Below, piece by piece: positions 52,371-61,601 of a stretch of DNA of 64,000 nucleotides (the stretch's first letter is position 1; every line of letters begins with the position of its first letter). Under the pieces are notes generated by a model. It searched no databases. It had not been told where the DNA came from and saw only the letters and a list, made by a program, of their open reading frames with translations. The position numbers and the translations under genes are program-made. The DNA comes from Paracholeplasma vituli (GTDB lineage Bacteria > Bacillota_I > Bacilli_A > Acholeplasmatales > UBA5453): positions 1 to 64,000 of the forward strand of contig NZ_JAOEGN010000008.1 in assembly GCF_025446935.1 (NCBI RefSeq), read 5' to 3'.

Positions 52371-53387
52371 CTATTTTTTTGATTTTTCATATTGGACTGG
52401 CCAAGTGAGGTCATAACGCATGCGTTGTGCGAACTTCAGTGGAAAATAAGGATCTCTCAATGCCAATCTCCCAAAGAAAATCAGGTCTGCCTCTTCGGAT
52501 TCCAAAACACCATTGGCCATAACAGGGTCCTCTATTAAACCACCAGCAATGACAATTTGATGTGTTTCTTTACGGATTTTCTTCGCAAACATCAATTGAT
52601 AACCTGGATAATCATCAATTGGAACTTTGACGAGACCACCGGAGGATACATGAATAATGTCGACATACCCATGCGGAATCCCATTAATAATCTCAGCCCA
52701 TAAAGCTGGATGTAAACCCTCTTTTATATAATCTTCAGCGGATATTCTTAAGGCTAATGGTAGTTCTAATGGCCATTCGCTTCTAATCGCTTCAATCACT
52801 TCATATAAGAATCGGTTTCGATTGACTTGAGTGCCCCCATATTGATCAGTTCTCGTGTTCGACAGGGGAGACACGAATTCATGGATTAAATAGCCATGTG
52901 CGGCATGTATCTCGATACAGTCAAAATTTGCTTCTTTAGCACGTCTCGCAGCTTGACGGTATTTTTCGATGATCTCTTTAATCTCATCTACTGTTAAAGC
53001 GGAAGGCGTAGGATAGCCTTCAAACCCAATTTCTGACGGCGCTTTTGGTCTGTCTGTAGCTCTCGATTTACGTCCTGCATGAGCGATTTGCAAGCACGCT
53101 TTCGCATCATTAGCATGGATTTGTTTGGTAATCCATTTCAACCCTTTGACATGTTCGTCATCCCAAACACCTAAATCATGCGTGGTAATTCTGCCTTCAG
53201 GTTCAATAGCAGTCGCTTCAACGACAATAAAACCGATTTGACCGACAGCTCTAGACGCATAGTGAATGACATGAAAATCTGTAGCCATACCTTCTTCTGT
53301 CGCACTATACATACACATTGGTGGCATCACTATTCGGTTTTTCAACGTCATATTTTTGATTGTTAATGGTGTAAATAGGTGTGTCAT
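52371..53387 (-). CDS. namA: Old Yellow Enzyme family NADPH dehydrogenase, NamA/YqjM-like
   Basis: The 338-residue FMN enzyme reduces activated C=C bonds, often in detoxification. Features of the YqjM type: FTPLTIKNMTLKNRIVMPPMCMYSA at the start with the Cys that tunes the flavin, HAGRK, HAAHGYLIHEFVSPLSNTRTDQYGG, and FFGRLALRDPYFP near the end. It starts in an ATGA overlap with the alarmone synthetase, behind GGAGA. Confidence 0.95.
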   Translation of the reverse strand: MTHLFTPLTIKNMTLKNRIVMPPMCMYSATEEGMATDFHVIHYASRAVGQIGFIVVEATAIEPEGRITTHDLGVWDDEHVKGLKWITKQIHANDAKACLQIAHAGRKSRATDRPKAPSEIGFEGYPTPSALTVDEIKEIIEKYRQAARRAKEANFDCIEIHAAHGYLIHEFVSPLSNTRTDQYGGTQVNRNRFLYEVIEAIRSEWPLELPLALRISAEDYIKEGLHPALWAEIINGIPHGYVDIIHVSSGGLVKVPIDDYPGYQLMFAKKIRKETHQIVIAGGLIEDPVMANGVLESEEADLIFFGRLALRDPYFPLKFAQRMRYDLTWPVQYEKSKK

Positions 53388-54079
53388 ACTTGATCTCCTC
53401 GATCTGTGGATTTTAGTACCTTATCCAGCTCATTCTTGATTTTTTGCATCTGAACATCGGTAGATGCGATGATTTCTGCACATTTTTTGAGTTCATCTTT
53501 CAATTCAATTGGAATTTTTACGTTGTTTTTGTACTTCATGTCATGTTCTAAACTTGCCCAAAAGTCCATTGCGATGGTGCGAATTTGGACTTCAACACGA
53601 ACACGTCTTTTCGAATCACTAAAATAAACAGGGATTTCGATGGTTAAATGAAGACTACGATACCCATTTTCTTTGGGTTTTTTGATGTAGTCTTTTATCT
53701 GTATCAAAGTGATATCATCTTGTGATACGAACATATTTGCAATCTCATAAATGTCGTCTAAGTAGGTGCACACAATTCTAACCCCTGCGATATCGTTAAT
53801 GTGCTTTAGGTTATCTAAGGTTCGATCGAGTCCATACCTATTTAGTTTGTCTAATATACTTTGACTTTTCTTTAATCTGACTTTGATAAACTCAATTGGA
53901 TTACGTGCATAACGCATATTTAGTTCATCATTTAATATTTCAAATTTGGTTTGGACTTCTCTCATTGCCGAGTAGTATGCCATCATTAATCGTTGGTATT
54001 CCGTTTGTTGATTAGAAAACTCAACAGGTGGTTTTAGCGTCGAATCGGTTAAAAGGTTTTTTTCAAGTTCAATAGACAC
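53384..54079 (-). CDS. Small alarmone (p)ppGpp synthetase
   Basis: The 231-residue protein has only the RelA/SpoT synthetase domain: IEFIKVRLKKSQSILDKLNRYG, DIAGVRIVCTYLDDIY with the catalytic region, KENGYRSLHLTIEIP, VEVQIRTIAMDFWASLEHDMKYKN. No HD hydrolase or TGS domain is present. It is of the RelQ/YjbM or RelP/YwaC kind, which make (p)ppGpp from GTP/GDP and ATP. It starts with GTG behind AGGA and ends in TGA, overlapping namA. The namA partner hints at a stress role. Confidence 0.93.
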   Translation of the reverse strand: MSIELEKNLLTDSTLKPPVEFSNQQTEYQRLMMAYYSAMREVQTKFEILNDELNMRYARNPIEFIKVRLKKSQSILDKLNRYGLDRTLDNLKHINDIAGVRIVCTYLDDIYEIANMFVSQDDITLIQIKDYIKKPKENGYRSLHLTIEIPVYFSDSKRRVRVEVQIRTIAMDFWASLEHDMKYKNNVKIPIELKDELKKCAEIIASTDVQMQKIKNELDKVLKSTDRGDQV

Positions 54080-54107
54080 ATTGAAATCCTCACTTTCGTC
54101 TACGTTT

Positions 54108-54116
54108 ATTATATCA
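54108..54116 (-). promoter_or_regulatory. Extended -10 promoter of the alarmone synthetase operon
   Basis: TGA-TATAAT on the minus strand (TATAAT 54108-54113), 29 bases before the start codon; no clear -35 box. Confidence 0.58.
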
Positions 54117-54184
54117 TAATAAGGGATAAAATCGAGTCCAATCCAGGTTTTAACAAGGACTGTTTAATTTTTAAGAAGACATAC

Positions 54185-54222
54185 ATAAAAAAATACAAAA
54201 CTTTGAATTTTGTATTTTTTGT
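54185..54222 (-). terminator. Terminator of the Liv/CoA-transferase operon
   Basis: AAAAATACAAAA pairs with TTTTGTATTTTT around seven bases (54191-54220). It lies 6 bases after the last hydrolase gene. The stem is long but AT-only. Confidence 0.7.
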
Positions 54223-54227
54223 TATTT

Positions 54228-55103
54228 TTAGATGAATTTTAGGATTTCTTCAGCCAATTCGTTTGGTTTATCAACCAGTGGAGAGTGGCCACATTGTTCA
54301 AATTTGATGTATTTAGCCTTCGGTAGTGCAGCTAAATTATCCAAAACCATGTATTCGGGTACGGTTTTATCTAATGTACCCCAAAACATCAAGGTGTCCG
54401 CTTTAATGTGTTTGATTGAACCATCACCTTTAGTATATAAATTCGGTACATCGCTCATATTTAAGCATGCAAGCGCGTAGTCTGCATCTACTAAACAACG
54501 TTGTTTTAGTGTTTCTTTGATGTAAAGTTGGTTAGCTTCAGGTGTTGGTTTGTTGTGCGTATAAATGGTTAAATCGTAGATATAGGACATAAAGAACGCG
54601 TTTTCGGTCGCGATTGCTTCTAAAATAGGCTTCACTTGAAGTGGGTCAGTAGCGAGTTCATCTTTCGATTTATAACCTTCTGTGAGAATTGGTGCGTTAT
54701 TTTTATCTTTTTTAAAGATTGGATAACCTTTATGGGTTGTCGAGTTTATTAAAATCAGTTTATCTACAGAACGTGGGTATCTACTCGCAATTTCCATCGC
54801 GACGCCACCACCTAATGACCAACCGGCAATGCTGGCTTTTTCGATTTTTAGTTCACTCATAAAGAGTTGAACATCGGTTGCGAGATTCGCTAGGGAGTCA
54901 AACTTAGATAAGTATGAGGAATCCCCAAACCCTCTTAAGTCTAACGCAATGACTCGTATATCATCAGGTAAACGTTCAATTAGCGGTAGATAGTAGACTG
55001 ATGAGGATAAATTCCCATGTATTAAAATGAGTGGTTTTCCTGAACCTTTTTCCAAATAAGCATACGTTTCACCGTTCTTGAGTTGAATAAATTTCTTTTC
55101 CAT
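54228..55103 (-). CDS. Alpha/beta hydrolase A of the Liv/CoA-transferase operon
   Basis: The 291-residue cytosolic serine hydrolase has the HG motif LILIHGNLSSS, ALDLRGFGDSS, the nucleophile elbow GWSLGGGVA (Ser near residue 97), an acid in FWGTLDKTVP (near 245) and a His in EQCGHSPLVD (near 273). This is the general esterase/C-C hydrolase pattern; substrate not determined. It is last in the operon, 10 bases after hydrolase B. Confidence 0.88.
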   Translation of the reverse strand: MEKKFIQLKNGETYAYLEKGSGKPLILIHGNLSSSVYYLPLIERLPDDIRVIALDLRGFGDSSYLSKFDSLANLATDVQLFMSELKIEKASIAGWSLGGGVAMEIASRYPRSVDKLILINSTTHKGYPIFKKDKNNAPILTEGYKSKDELATDPLQVKPILEAIATENAFFMSYIYDLTIYTHNKPTPEANQLYIKETLKQRCLVDADYALACLNMSDVPNLYTKGDGSIKHIKADTLMFWGTLDKTVPEYMVLDNLAALPKAKYIKFEQCGHSPLVDKPNELAEEILKFI

Positions 55104-55113
55104 GAATTGCCTC

Positions 55114-55935
55114 CTAGATATGATAATGTGTGTCTTTCGCGTTAATAAAGCCTAAACATAAGGTTGTAAATAAAAGTGGTTTTTCATACATTGACGCGTG
55201 TCCAGCTCCTGGAATTTTAACCCAATGGGATTTTGGAATTCTTTTTGCAACATAGGCTTGATTATCTACTGGTGTCAAATAGTCTTCTTCTGCAGAAACT
55301 ATCAATGTTTCAGCTTCAATCTCATGGATTATATCTTTCACATCATACGATTCACTAGATAGCGTTAAACGTTCCATTTGATCTAAGAACTCTGGATTTG
55401 AGAAGACTGGGACTAAAACCTGTTTACGGTTTTTCATCCATACTTGTTGTTCTTCGTAAAATTTTGGAGAGTATATGACTGGAATAGCAGTATTGTAATA
55501 AGCTTCTCCATTACGGGTTTTACCAGCTGCAATCCAAGCACGACCAATGTCCTTTAACCATGGATTTGTATAAGCAGCGGTATTAAATAATACTAAACGA
55601 TCGACTAAATTTTTATGTTGAAGTGCGAACTGAATCGCAATCTCTCCCCCATAGGATATCCCAACAATGGAAGCTTTTTCAAGTTTTAAATGATCAAATA
55701 ATGATTTTAATAGATCAACTTGAATTTGATGCGTATAATTTTGACCAATTAACTTTGTAGATTGACCTTGATCAAAGAAGTCAACTCGGATTAATCGGTT
55801 ATTCGCTTTGAAACTTTCAACAAATGGTGCCCAACTACGGGTACTCATCATGATGCCGTTTAATAATACAATTGGTGTTCCATAGCCTTCATCCTCGAAA
55901 AATACTTGCTTGTCGTTAATCCAAAAATGACTCAT
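55114..55935 (-). CDS. Alpha/beta hydrolase B of the Liv/CoA-transferase operon
   Basis: The 273-residue hydrolase has LLNGIMMSTRSW, RVDFFDQGQSTKL, nucleophile elbow GISYGGEIA (Ser near residue 94), acid in AEEDYLTPVD and His in PGAGHASMYE. It is only distantly like hydrolase A, so the pair is not a recent duplication. Its start lies 20 bases inside the CoA-transferase gene with AGGA 7 bases upstream. Possible roles are ester, lactone or thioester hydrolysis. Confidence 0.88.
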   Translation of the reverse strand: MSHFWINDKQVFFEDEGYGTPIVLLNGIMMSTRSWAPFVESFKANNRLIRVDFFDQGQSTKLIGQNYTHQIQVDLLKSLFDHLKLEKASIVGISYGGEIAIQFALQHKNLVDRLVLFNTAAYTNPWLKDIGRAWIAAGKTRNGEAYYNTAIPVIYSPKFYEEQQVWMKNRKQVLVPVFSNPEFLDQMERLTLSSESYDVKDIIHEIEAETLIVSAEEDYLTPVDNQAYVAKRIPKSHWVKIPGAGHASMYEKPLLFTTLCLGFINAKDTHYHI

Positions 55936-57238
55936 GGAGATATCCTGCTTGAATCGCTTCTTGGGTTAATTGTTCTCTAAATTTTGGATGGGCTATTGAG
56001 ATTAATAATTTGGCTCTTTCACGAATGTTGGTTCCGCGTAACGCAACCATTCCGTATTCGGTAACAACATAATCCACATCGTTTCTAGATAAGGATACTG
56101 CTGCACCTGGTTTTAACATAGTGACAATCTTAGATACTTCTTCACGTTCACCGGTCACTGGGTTTTTAACCATCGCTGTTGAATATAGAGCGATAAAGCT
56201 TCTACCACCTTTGGCATTTTGTGCACCAACTGCAGTATCACTTTGACCACCAGTACCCGAGAATTGTTGTGTACCAATCGATTCGGAACAACATTGTCCG
56301 CTTAAATCGATTTCGATGGTTGAGTTGATAGATACTTGGTTATCATTTAACCCAATAATTGCTGGGTCATTGACATATTTACCATTTAAAATCCAGCAAG
56401 ACGGGTTGTTATTGATGAAGTCATAGAGTTCTTGTGTGCCTAATGCGAAACAAGCGATGTGTTTGCCGCGATGTAAAGTCTTACGTTTACCATTGATGAC
56501 ACCTGCTTTAATTAAGTTCATCATTTCATTGGTGAACATTTCAGTATGAATCCCTAAGTCTTTTTTGCCATAAAGAGATTTCGCTACCGCATTTGGCATA
56601 CCACCGATACCAAGTTGAATGGTATCTCCATCATGGATTTTATCCGCGATCAAACGACCAATAATCATATCTTTTTCAGTCGGTTCTGCATCTGGAATAG
56701 TTGGAACTGGGTAATCGGCTTTGACTAAGTAATCGACTTCACTGATGTGAACTTCAACATCCCCAATGGTTCGTGGAAAATTAGGGTTCACTTCAAGGAT
56801 GACGAGTTCTGCGGCTTCAACCATCTGTTTTTCATACACATTTGAAGTCGATAGTGAGATAAATCCATGTTCATCAGGCATACTTGCAGCTGTAACGAAC
56901 ATGTGTGGTTTCTTATAAAATAAACGTTTATGCCCTGCTAAGTGTAAATGGTTAGGAATAAACGAGATATTGCCATGGGGATGTACTTTTCTTAGAACAT
57001 TGGTATAGAACCAACCATCTAAATTGAATTTACTGCGGTATTTTTCGTCCATAAAAAAGTCTGCATTGACGATCGGTAAGCAGTTAGTTACCGTAACTTT
57101 TTCGATGCGATCGGCACAGAGGTGTAAATTCGCCATAAAGAGTTGTGGCTCATTGGCCGCCATTCCTACAACGATTTCATCTTTCGGTCCTACTAAATCA
57201 ATCATTTCTTTAACAGTAATGTATCTGGCTTGTTTCAT
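55916..57238 (-). CDS. Acetyl-CoA hydrolase/transferase family CoA-transferase
   Basis: The 440-residue protein is a family I CoA-transferase of the 4-hydroxybutyrate/butyryl-CoA:acetate type. It has IQLGIGGMPNAVAKSL, EMFTNEMMNLIKAGV and the catalytic Glu in SGQCCSESIG, then GTGGQSDTAVGAQNAKGG, and TEYGMVALRGTNIRERAKLLISIAHP. It moves CoA between acetyl-CoA or a similar donor and a carboxylic acid. It sits between the Liv importer and two hydrolases; it may activate the imported acid. AGAGGTC precedes the start. Confidence 0.92.
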   Translation of the reverse strand: MKQARYITVKEMIDLVGPKDEIVVGMAANEPQLFMANLHLCADRIEKVTVTNCLPIVNADFFMDEKYRSKFNLDGWFYTNVLRKVHPHGNISFIPNHLHLAGHKRLFYKKPHMFVTAASMPDEHGFISLSTSNVYEKQMVEAAELVILEVNPNFPRTIGDVEVHISEVDYLVKADYPVPTIPDAEPTEKDMIIGRLIADKIHDGDTIQLGIGGMPNAVAKSLYGKKDLGIHTEMFTNEMMNLIKAGVINGKRKTLHRGKHIACFALGTQELYDFINNNPSCWILNGKYVNDPAIIGLNDNQVSINSTIEIDLSGQCCSESIGTQQFSGTGGQSDTAVGAQNAKGGRSFIALYSTAMVKNPVTGEREEVSKIVTMLKPGAAVSLSRNDVDYVVTEYGMVALRGTNIRERAKLLISIAHPKFREQLTQEAIQAGYLHESFLD

Positions 57239-57250
57239 AAGTGACCTCTT

Positions 57251-57291
57251 TCAAAAAAATAGGAACCTGGAGGAGCGATTTGCTCCCCCAG
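57251..57291 (-). terminator. Intercistronic hairpin after the Liv binding-protein gene
   Basis: CTGGAGGAGC (57267-57276) pairs with GCTCCCCCAG (57282-57291), with one G-U on the minus strand, and a seven-base T-run follows after a short gap. Like the hairpin at 10,446 it lies directly after a binding-protein gene and may give partial termination or message protection. Confidence 0.65.
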
Positions 57292-57303
57292 CCCTAAGTT
57301 TAG

Positions 57304-58677
57304 TTAACGCTTAGCGTTGATTTGTTCTAGTGATTCAATGTCTCTAATTTTTACGAATGCATGTTTAGCTGCTGAAACGACGAAATCTGTTTCAACAACA
57401 CCTTCAGTTGCAGGGTTATCGCCTTTAACTTCAGCTGTGAATGCTAATTTAGATAATGCCATTGAGCTAATACCCCAACGCATACCGTCTGAGAAGTCAA
57501 TTTGACCACCCATTGGGATGTCGATTGGTGCAGATTCCATAGCAGTGATGTAAGATTTGAATGTTAATTCATTTGCGCCTACACGGTCAAGACCAGCTAA
57601 GAATACTTTAGCAGCAACATATCCAGCCATTGCGAATGCGTTCGCAGTGTAGTTGTTAGCAGCGCCGACAGTACCATAACCTGCAGCTGTCATTGTAGCA
57701 ACGAATGCCCAGTATTCAGCGGAGAAACCATATAAACCTTGTGGGTCAACGATGTCAATCCAAGCAGATCCATAAATGTCAAAACCGTAGTCTTTAACAG
57801 TAATGGTAGATGCGTTTGTATTAACATAGGATGTGATAACAGGAGCAGTGTTGCCTAAGTCATCTAAGGAAGTTAATGCTTGGTTGAATGGTGCTTGGTT
57901 ACCAGCAACGATAATTACGTCTGGTTTCTTAGCTAACATAGATTTAACAACAGATTCAGTTGTTTCAGCAAGGAATGACATAACGATTAAGTTCTTTTCA
58001 CGTTTAGCATTCTTAGCTTCTTCAATGATACCAGATGCGATGGATTTACCAGCATCATCATTAGTGTATAATACACCAACTTTAGCGTCTGTAGCTAATT
58101 TAGCATCGCCATTTGGACCAAATAATGATTCAGAAATAGCTCTTGCATAAGCGATTCTACCGTCTGTTTTGTAGATTGGTTGAACAGCCATAACTGGGTT
58201 CCCTGGAGTATCGCCGAAGTATAATTGGTTAATACCTGTAGCTGCATAAACCATTGGAATGTGCTTTTCAAGAATGTAAGGTAAGGTAGCGTTAACGGTA
58301 CCTGTACCAACGTGTCCAACTAATGCGAACACTTTGTCTTCTTCAACTAATTTTTTAGTATTAGTTAAACCGGTTGATGCGTCAGAGCCATCATCGTATG
58401 TAACGAATTCAATCTTTCTAGCGACATCTTGTCTTGCATTGTATTCAGCAAATACAGCTTCGATAGCTGCATTAAACGGAATACCAACTGCTGCGAATCC
58501 ACCTGTTTTAGGTGCTGTGTTACCAACTTTGATGGTGGTAGCTGTGACGCCTTGAACTAAACCAGCAGGTACAGCTGGAACTTTTAGTTCTTCAACGTCT
58601 AGGTTTGGTAGTGAACTACCGCAAGCCGCTAACATAAGTGTTAACGCCATGACGAAAACTAAAACTAATTTCTTCAT
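57304..58677 (-). CDS. Liv-type ABC importer substrate-binding lipoprotein
   Basis: The 457-residue lipoprotein starts at ATG 58677 (MKKLVLV) behind AAGGAGAAG; the lipobox is LAAC. The mature part is a type I periplasmic fold of the LivJ/AmiC-like family: IKVGNTAPKTGGFAAVGIPFNAAIEAVFAEYN, VTYDDGSDASTGLTNTKKLVEEDKVFALVGHVG, GVLYTNDDAGKS. Ligands of the family include branched amino acids, amides, urea and aromatic or aliphatic acids. The metabolic neighbours argue for an organic acid over an amino acid. Confidence 0.92.
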   Translation of the reverse strand: MKKLVLVFVMALTLMLAACGSSLPNLDVEELKVPAVPAGLVQGVTATTIKVGNTAPKTGGFAAVGIPFNAAIEAVFAEYNARQDVARKIEFVTYDDGSDASTGLTNTKKLVEEDKVFALVGHVGTGTVNATLPYILEKHIPMVYAATGINQLYFGDTPGNPVMAVQPIYKTDGRIAYARAISESLFGPNGDAKLATDAKVGVLYTNDDAGKSIASGIIEEAKNAKREKNLIVMSFLAETTESVVKSMLAKKPDVIIVAGNQAPFNQALTSLDDLGNTAPVITSYVNTNASTITVKDYGFDIYGSAWIDIVDPQGLYGFSAEYWAFVATMTAAGYGTVGAANNYTANAFAMAGYVAAKVFLAGLDRVGANELTFKSYITAMESAPIDIPMGGQIDFSDGMRWGISSMALSKLAFTAEVKGDNPATEGVVETDFVVSAAKHAFVKIRDIESLEQINAKR

Positions 58678-58720
58678 ATTCTTCTCCTTATTTTTATCCA
58701 TTTCTGGATTTTAACCCTTT

Positions 58721-59491
58721 TTATTTTTTTTGACCGAGGTAAGCATTGACAAGTTCATCGTTGGTGATGAGGTCAGAAGCTTTACCTTCCATTTTGACTT
58801 TACCAAGTTCTAAAACATAGGCATAGTCAGCAATTTTTAATGTTTGATACGCATTTTGTTCAACGATGAGAATGGATTTCCCTTCATTTTTAATGCGTTC
58901 AACAATCTCAAATATTGCTTTTACGATGAGCGGTGCCAATCCGAGTAAAGGCTCATCTAATAACAGTAATTCTGGGTCGCCCATCAGGGCACGTCCGATG
59001 GCAAGCATTTGTTGTTCCCCACCAGATAGTGTGGAAGCTTGTTGTTTACGACGTTCTTTTAAGACTGGGAAGTATCCATAAACCATATCAAGAAGTTGTA
59101 GGACACGTTGTTTCTTAGAAACTTTAACGATTTTTGAAACCCCATTTTCTGTGATGGTTTGAGAACTACTCTTGAGCCCATACGAACCCACCAGCAAATT
59201 TTCTTCTACAGTCAATCCTCTTAAGATCATACGACCTTCAGGCGATTGTAAGATACCTGTTTTCGCAATCTTGTAGGTGTCCATGTTGGCGATGTTTTTA
59301 CCATTATAGAGGATTTCTCCTGATTGGGCTTTAACTGCGCCTGAGATGGATTTAATCAATGTGGTTTTACCCGCACCGTTCGCACCTAGAATCGCAACAA
59401 TCGAGCCTTTCTCAACTTTCATTGAGACACTCTTGATTGCTTTAACAATACCATAGTCAATGACTAAGTCTTTAATTTCTAATACATTCAT
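58721..59491 (-). CDS. Liv-type ABC ATPase (LivF-like)
   Basis: The 256-residue ATPase has Walker A GANGAGKTT, signature LSGGEQQMLAIGRAL and Walker B LLLLDEPLLGLAP. It carries an insertion near residues 107-125 (SSSQTITENGVSKIVKVSKK) between the Q-loop and the signature, longer than usual for LivF. GGGGGGTGA precedes the ATG. Partner of the LivG-like ATPase. Confidence 0.94.
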   Translation of the reverse strand: MNVLEIKDLVIDYGIVKAIKSVSMKVEKGSIVAILGANGAGKTTLIKSISGAVKAQSGEILYNGKNIANMDTYKIAKTGILQSPEGRMILRGLTVEENLLVGSYGLKSSSQTITENGVSKIVKVSKKQRVLQLLDMVYGYFPVLKERRKQQASTLSGGEQQMLAIGRALMGDPELLLLDEPLLGLAPLIVKAIFEIVERIKNEGKSILIVEQNAYQTLKIADYAYVLELGKVKMEGKASDLITNDELVNAYLGQKK

Positions 59492-59493
59492 CG

Positions 59494-60579
59494 TTATTCA
59501 CCCCCCAAATAAGCTGTTTGAACTTGTTTGTTGGATTGAATTTCGGTTGGAGTCCCAATCGCTAAGCGTTGTCCAAACGACATCGCACAGATGCGGTCAC
59601 AAATGCCCATGACGAGTTCCATATCGTGTTCAACTAAGATGATGGTAACACCAAATGTTTTTTGAATGTTTTGAATGGTTTTCGCAAGTTCAAGTGTTTC
59701 GGTATCGTTGAGACCTGCAGCCGGTTCATCTAAGATAATCAATCGAGGATCACTCATGAGAACACGTGCCAATTCGATTTTCTTAAGGATTCCGTAAGGT
59801 AACCCATAAGGTATTACATTCTTATAAGCAATGATGCCAAGTGAGGTTAGAATTGATTCTGCTTTACTTCTTAAAATCGCTTCTTCCTTTTTAAGTTTAG
59901 GTAAATGTAACATTTGTTCAAAGAAATTCACTGTAAATAACGAATGTGCTCCAACTAAGAGGTTATCTAATACAGTCAATTCCCAAATCAGTTCAACGTT
60001 TTGGAAGGTTCTCGCAATCCCAAGGTCAATGACTTTATGGACAGGATAATCGTTTAAGTTGTGTACATCACCATGGTGGTCTGTGTAATAAACTGCACCT
60101 AAAGTTGATTTATAGAACTGTGTGATACAGTTAAATACGGTTGTTTTACCAGCACCGTTTGGACCTATCAGCCCAAAGATTTCACCTTTTTTAACTGAAA
60201 AACTCAAATCATCTACTGCTTTTAAACCACCAAATCGCATGGATAAGTGGGATAAGGATAAGATGTGTTCTTCATTTGTGATTGCATCTTCTTTATCTTT
60301 AGCAATCGAAAGTGAAACTTCTAGTTCTTTCTTACGATTAACATCGGTTTCTGTTTCTAAGCGTTTTTGAATTTCAACCAATTTGGTTTCATTCTCAACC
60401 TTGATTTTGCCTGAATAGAGGGTTGCTTTCTCGTTAAGTGCTTCAACCTTCTTTTCTAGCTTTTCAATCATAGGTTTGTATTTTTCATTCCCATAAGCGC
60501 GATAGAATTGAATTTTCTTCTCAATCTTGGCCATTTTATGGGTGTAGTGTGTAAGTAGTTTTACGTTTAACTGTTCCAT
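59494..60579 (-). CDS. Liv-type ABC ATPase (LivG-like) with a coiled-coil N-terminal extension
   Basis: The ATPase domain (about residues 103-361) has Walker [10 protein letters not shown], a LivG-type [21 protein letters not shown] segment, Walker [14 protein letters not shown] and the switch His in VEHDMELVM. The first about 100 residues are an additional charged helix-rich part ([31 protein letters not shown]) predicted to be coiled coil; usual LivG proteins have about 250-260 residues. AAGGTGG lies 9 bases before the ATG, so the extension is likely translated. Confidence 0.92.
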   Translation of the reverse strand: MEQLNVKLLTHYTHKMAKIEKKIQFYRAYGNEKYKPMIEKLEKKVEALNEKATLYSGKIKVENETKLVEIQKRLETETDVNRKKELEVSLSIAKDKEDAITNEEHILSLSHLSMRFGGLKAVDDLSFSVKKGEIFGLIGPNGAGKTTVFNCITQFYKSTLGAVYYTDHHGDVHNLNDYPVHKVIDLGIARTFQNVELIWELTVLDNLLVGAHSLFTVNFFEQMLHLPKLKKEEAILRSKAESILTSLGIIAYKNVIPYGLPYGILKKIELARVLMSDPRLIILDEPAAGLNDTETLELAKTIQNIQKTFGVTIILVEHDMELVMGICDRICAMSFGQRLAIGTPTEIQSNKQVQTAYLGGE

Positions 60580-61599
60580 TTACTTACCCACCTTTTTGCT
60601 TAATGCTCTTTTTTTGTACTTATATTTGAGTTCATTGACTAAACCAGCCAATCCGTTTGGATAAAACATGGTCACAACAATGACTAAAATACCTGAGATG
60701 ACAAACGATAAGTTTGCGTAAGGGGTATTATTGAATACTACCTTAAATACCATTAAGTCTAATCCGAAGATTACAAATGCGCCAGCCAGCACGCCCCAGA
60801 TGGATTTAGATCCACCAATAACAACCGCCGCGAGAATATTTAACGATAACGCTAAACCGAACTCTGCAGGTTGTGCAAATCGGATGAATCCCATGTAAAG
60901 GATCCCAGCCAATACTGCATAGACTGTCGAGACAATAAACGCCATTAAACGGTATTTAATCAAGTTGATGCCCATGGCTTGAGCGGCTGAATCATTGTTT
61001 TTTAAAGACAATAAGGCTCTACCAAATGGACTGTTGATCAAGTTTAATGTTAAAATCATTGCTAACACAACCGCTATAATCACCAGTACAAACGTCATTT
61101 GTGAGTTTAGTTCCATCGTGAAGATACTGATACGGTTGATGAGGGGTGTTCCGGATGGTCCACCAGTGAGTGCATCTAAGTTTGTGAAGATTTCCGTTAG
61201 AATCTCAGACATCCCGAGGGTAACAATCGCGAGATACATACCTTCGATGCGAAGCGATACGATACCAAAGAGTGTCCCTACTACTAAAGCGATGACAACC
61301 CCTAATACTAAAGTAACGATAAACGGTAAGTTCAATACATCGATATTACTATAGGCGATGGTGGTACCAATCAATATGAAGGATGCAGTCCCTAAGGAGG
61401 CTAAGCCGCCATATCCAATAAGTAACGCAAATCCTAGAGCCACAATGTATAGAATCAATGTTCTACCCACAGCATTGATGATGGTAACACTCATGTATTT
61501 AGAGAGAATTGGAATTAAGAGTAAGACTATACCAAATAATAAGAATTGGTATAACGGATTTTTAAGCTTTAATTTAAAGTTTTGTAGGATATTTTTCAT
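60580..61599 (-). CDS. Liv-type ABC permease (LivM-like)
   Basis: The 339-residue permease has about nine to ten membrane segments and the LivM contact stretch SLKNNDSAAQAMGINLIKYRLMAFIVSTVYAVLAG, then LNILAAVVIGGSKSIWGVLAGA. The C-terminus is strongly basic (KYKYKKRALSKKVGK). It lies 2 bases after the LivH-like gene. Confidence 0.94.
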   Translation of the reverse strand: MKNILQNFKLKLKNPLYQFLLFGIVLLLIPILSKYMSVTIINAVGRTLILYIVALGFALLIGYGGLASLGTASFILIGTTIAYSNIDVLNLPFIVTLVLGVVIALVVGTLFGIVSLRIEGMYLAIVTLGMSEILTEIFTNLDALTGGPSGTPLINRISIFTMELNSQMTFVLVIIAVVLAMILTLNLINSPFGRALLSLKNNDSAAQAMGINLIKYRLMAFIVSTVYAVLAGILYMGFIRFAQPAEFGLALSLNILAAVVIGGSKSIWGVLAGAFVIFGLDLMVFKVVFNNTPYANLSFVISGILVIVVTMFYPNGLAGLVNELKYKYKKRALSKKVGK

Positions 61600-61601
61600 G
61601 A

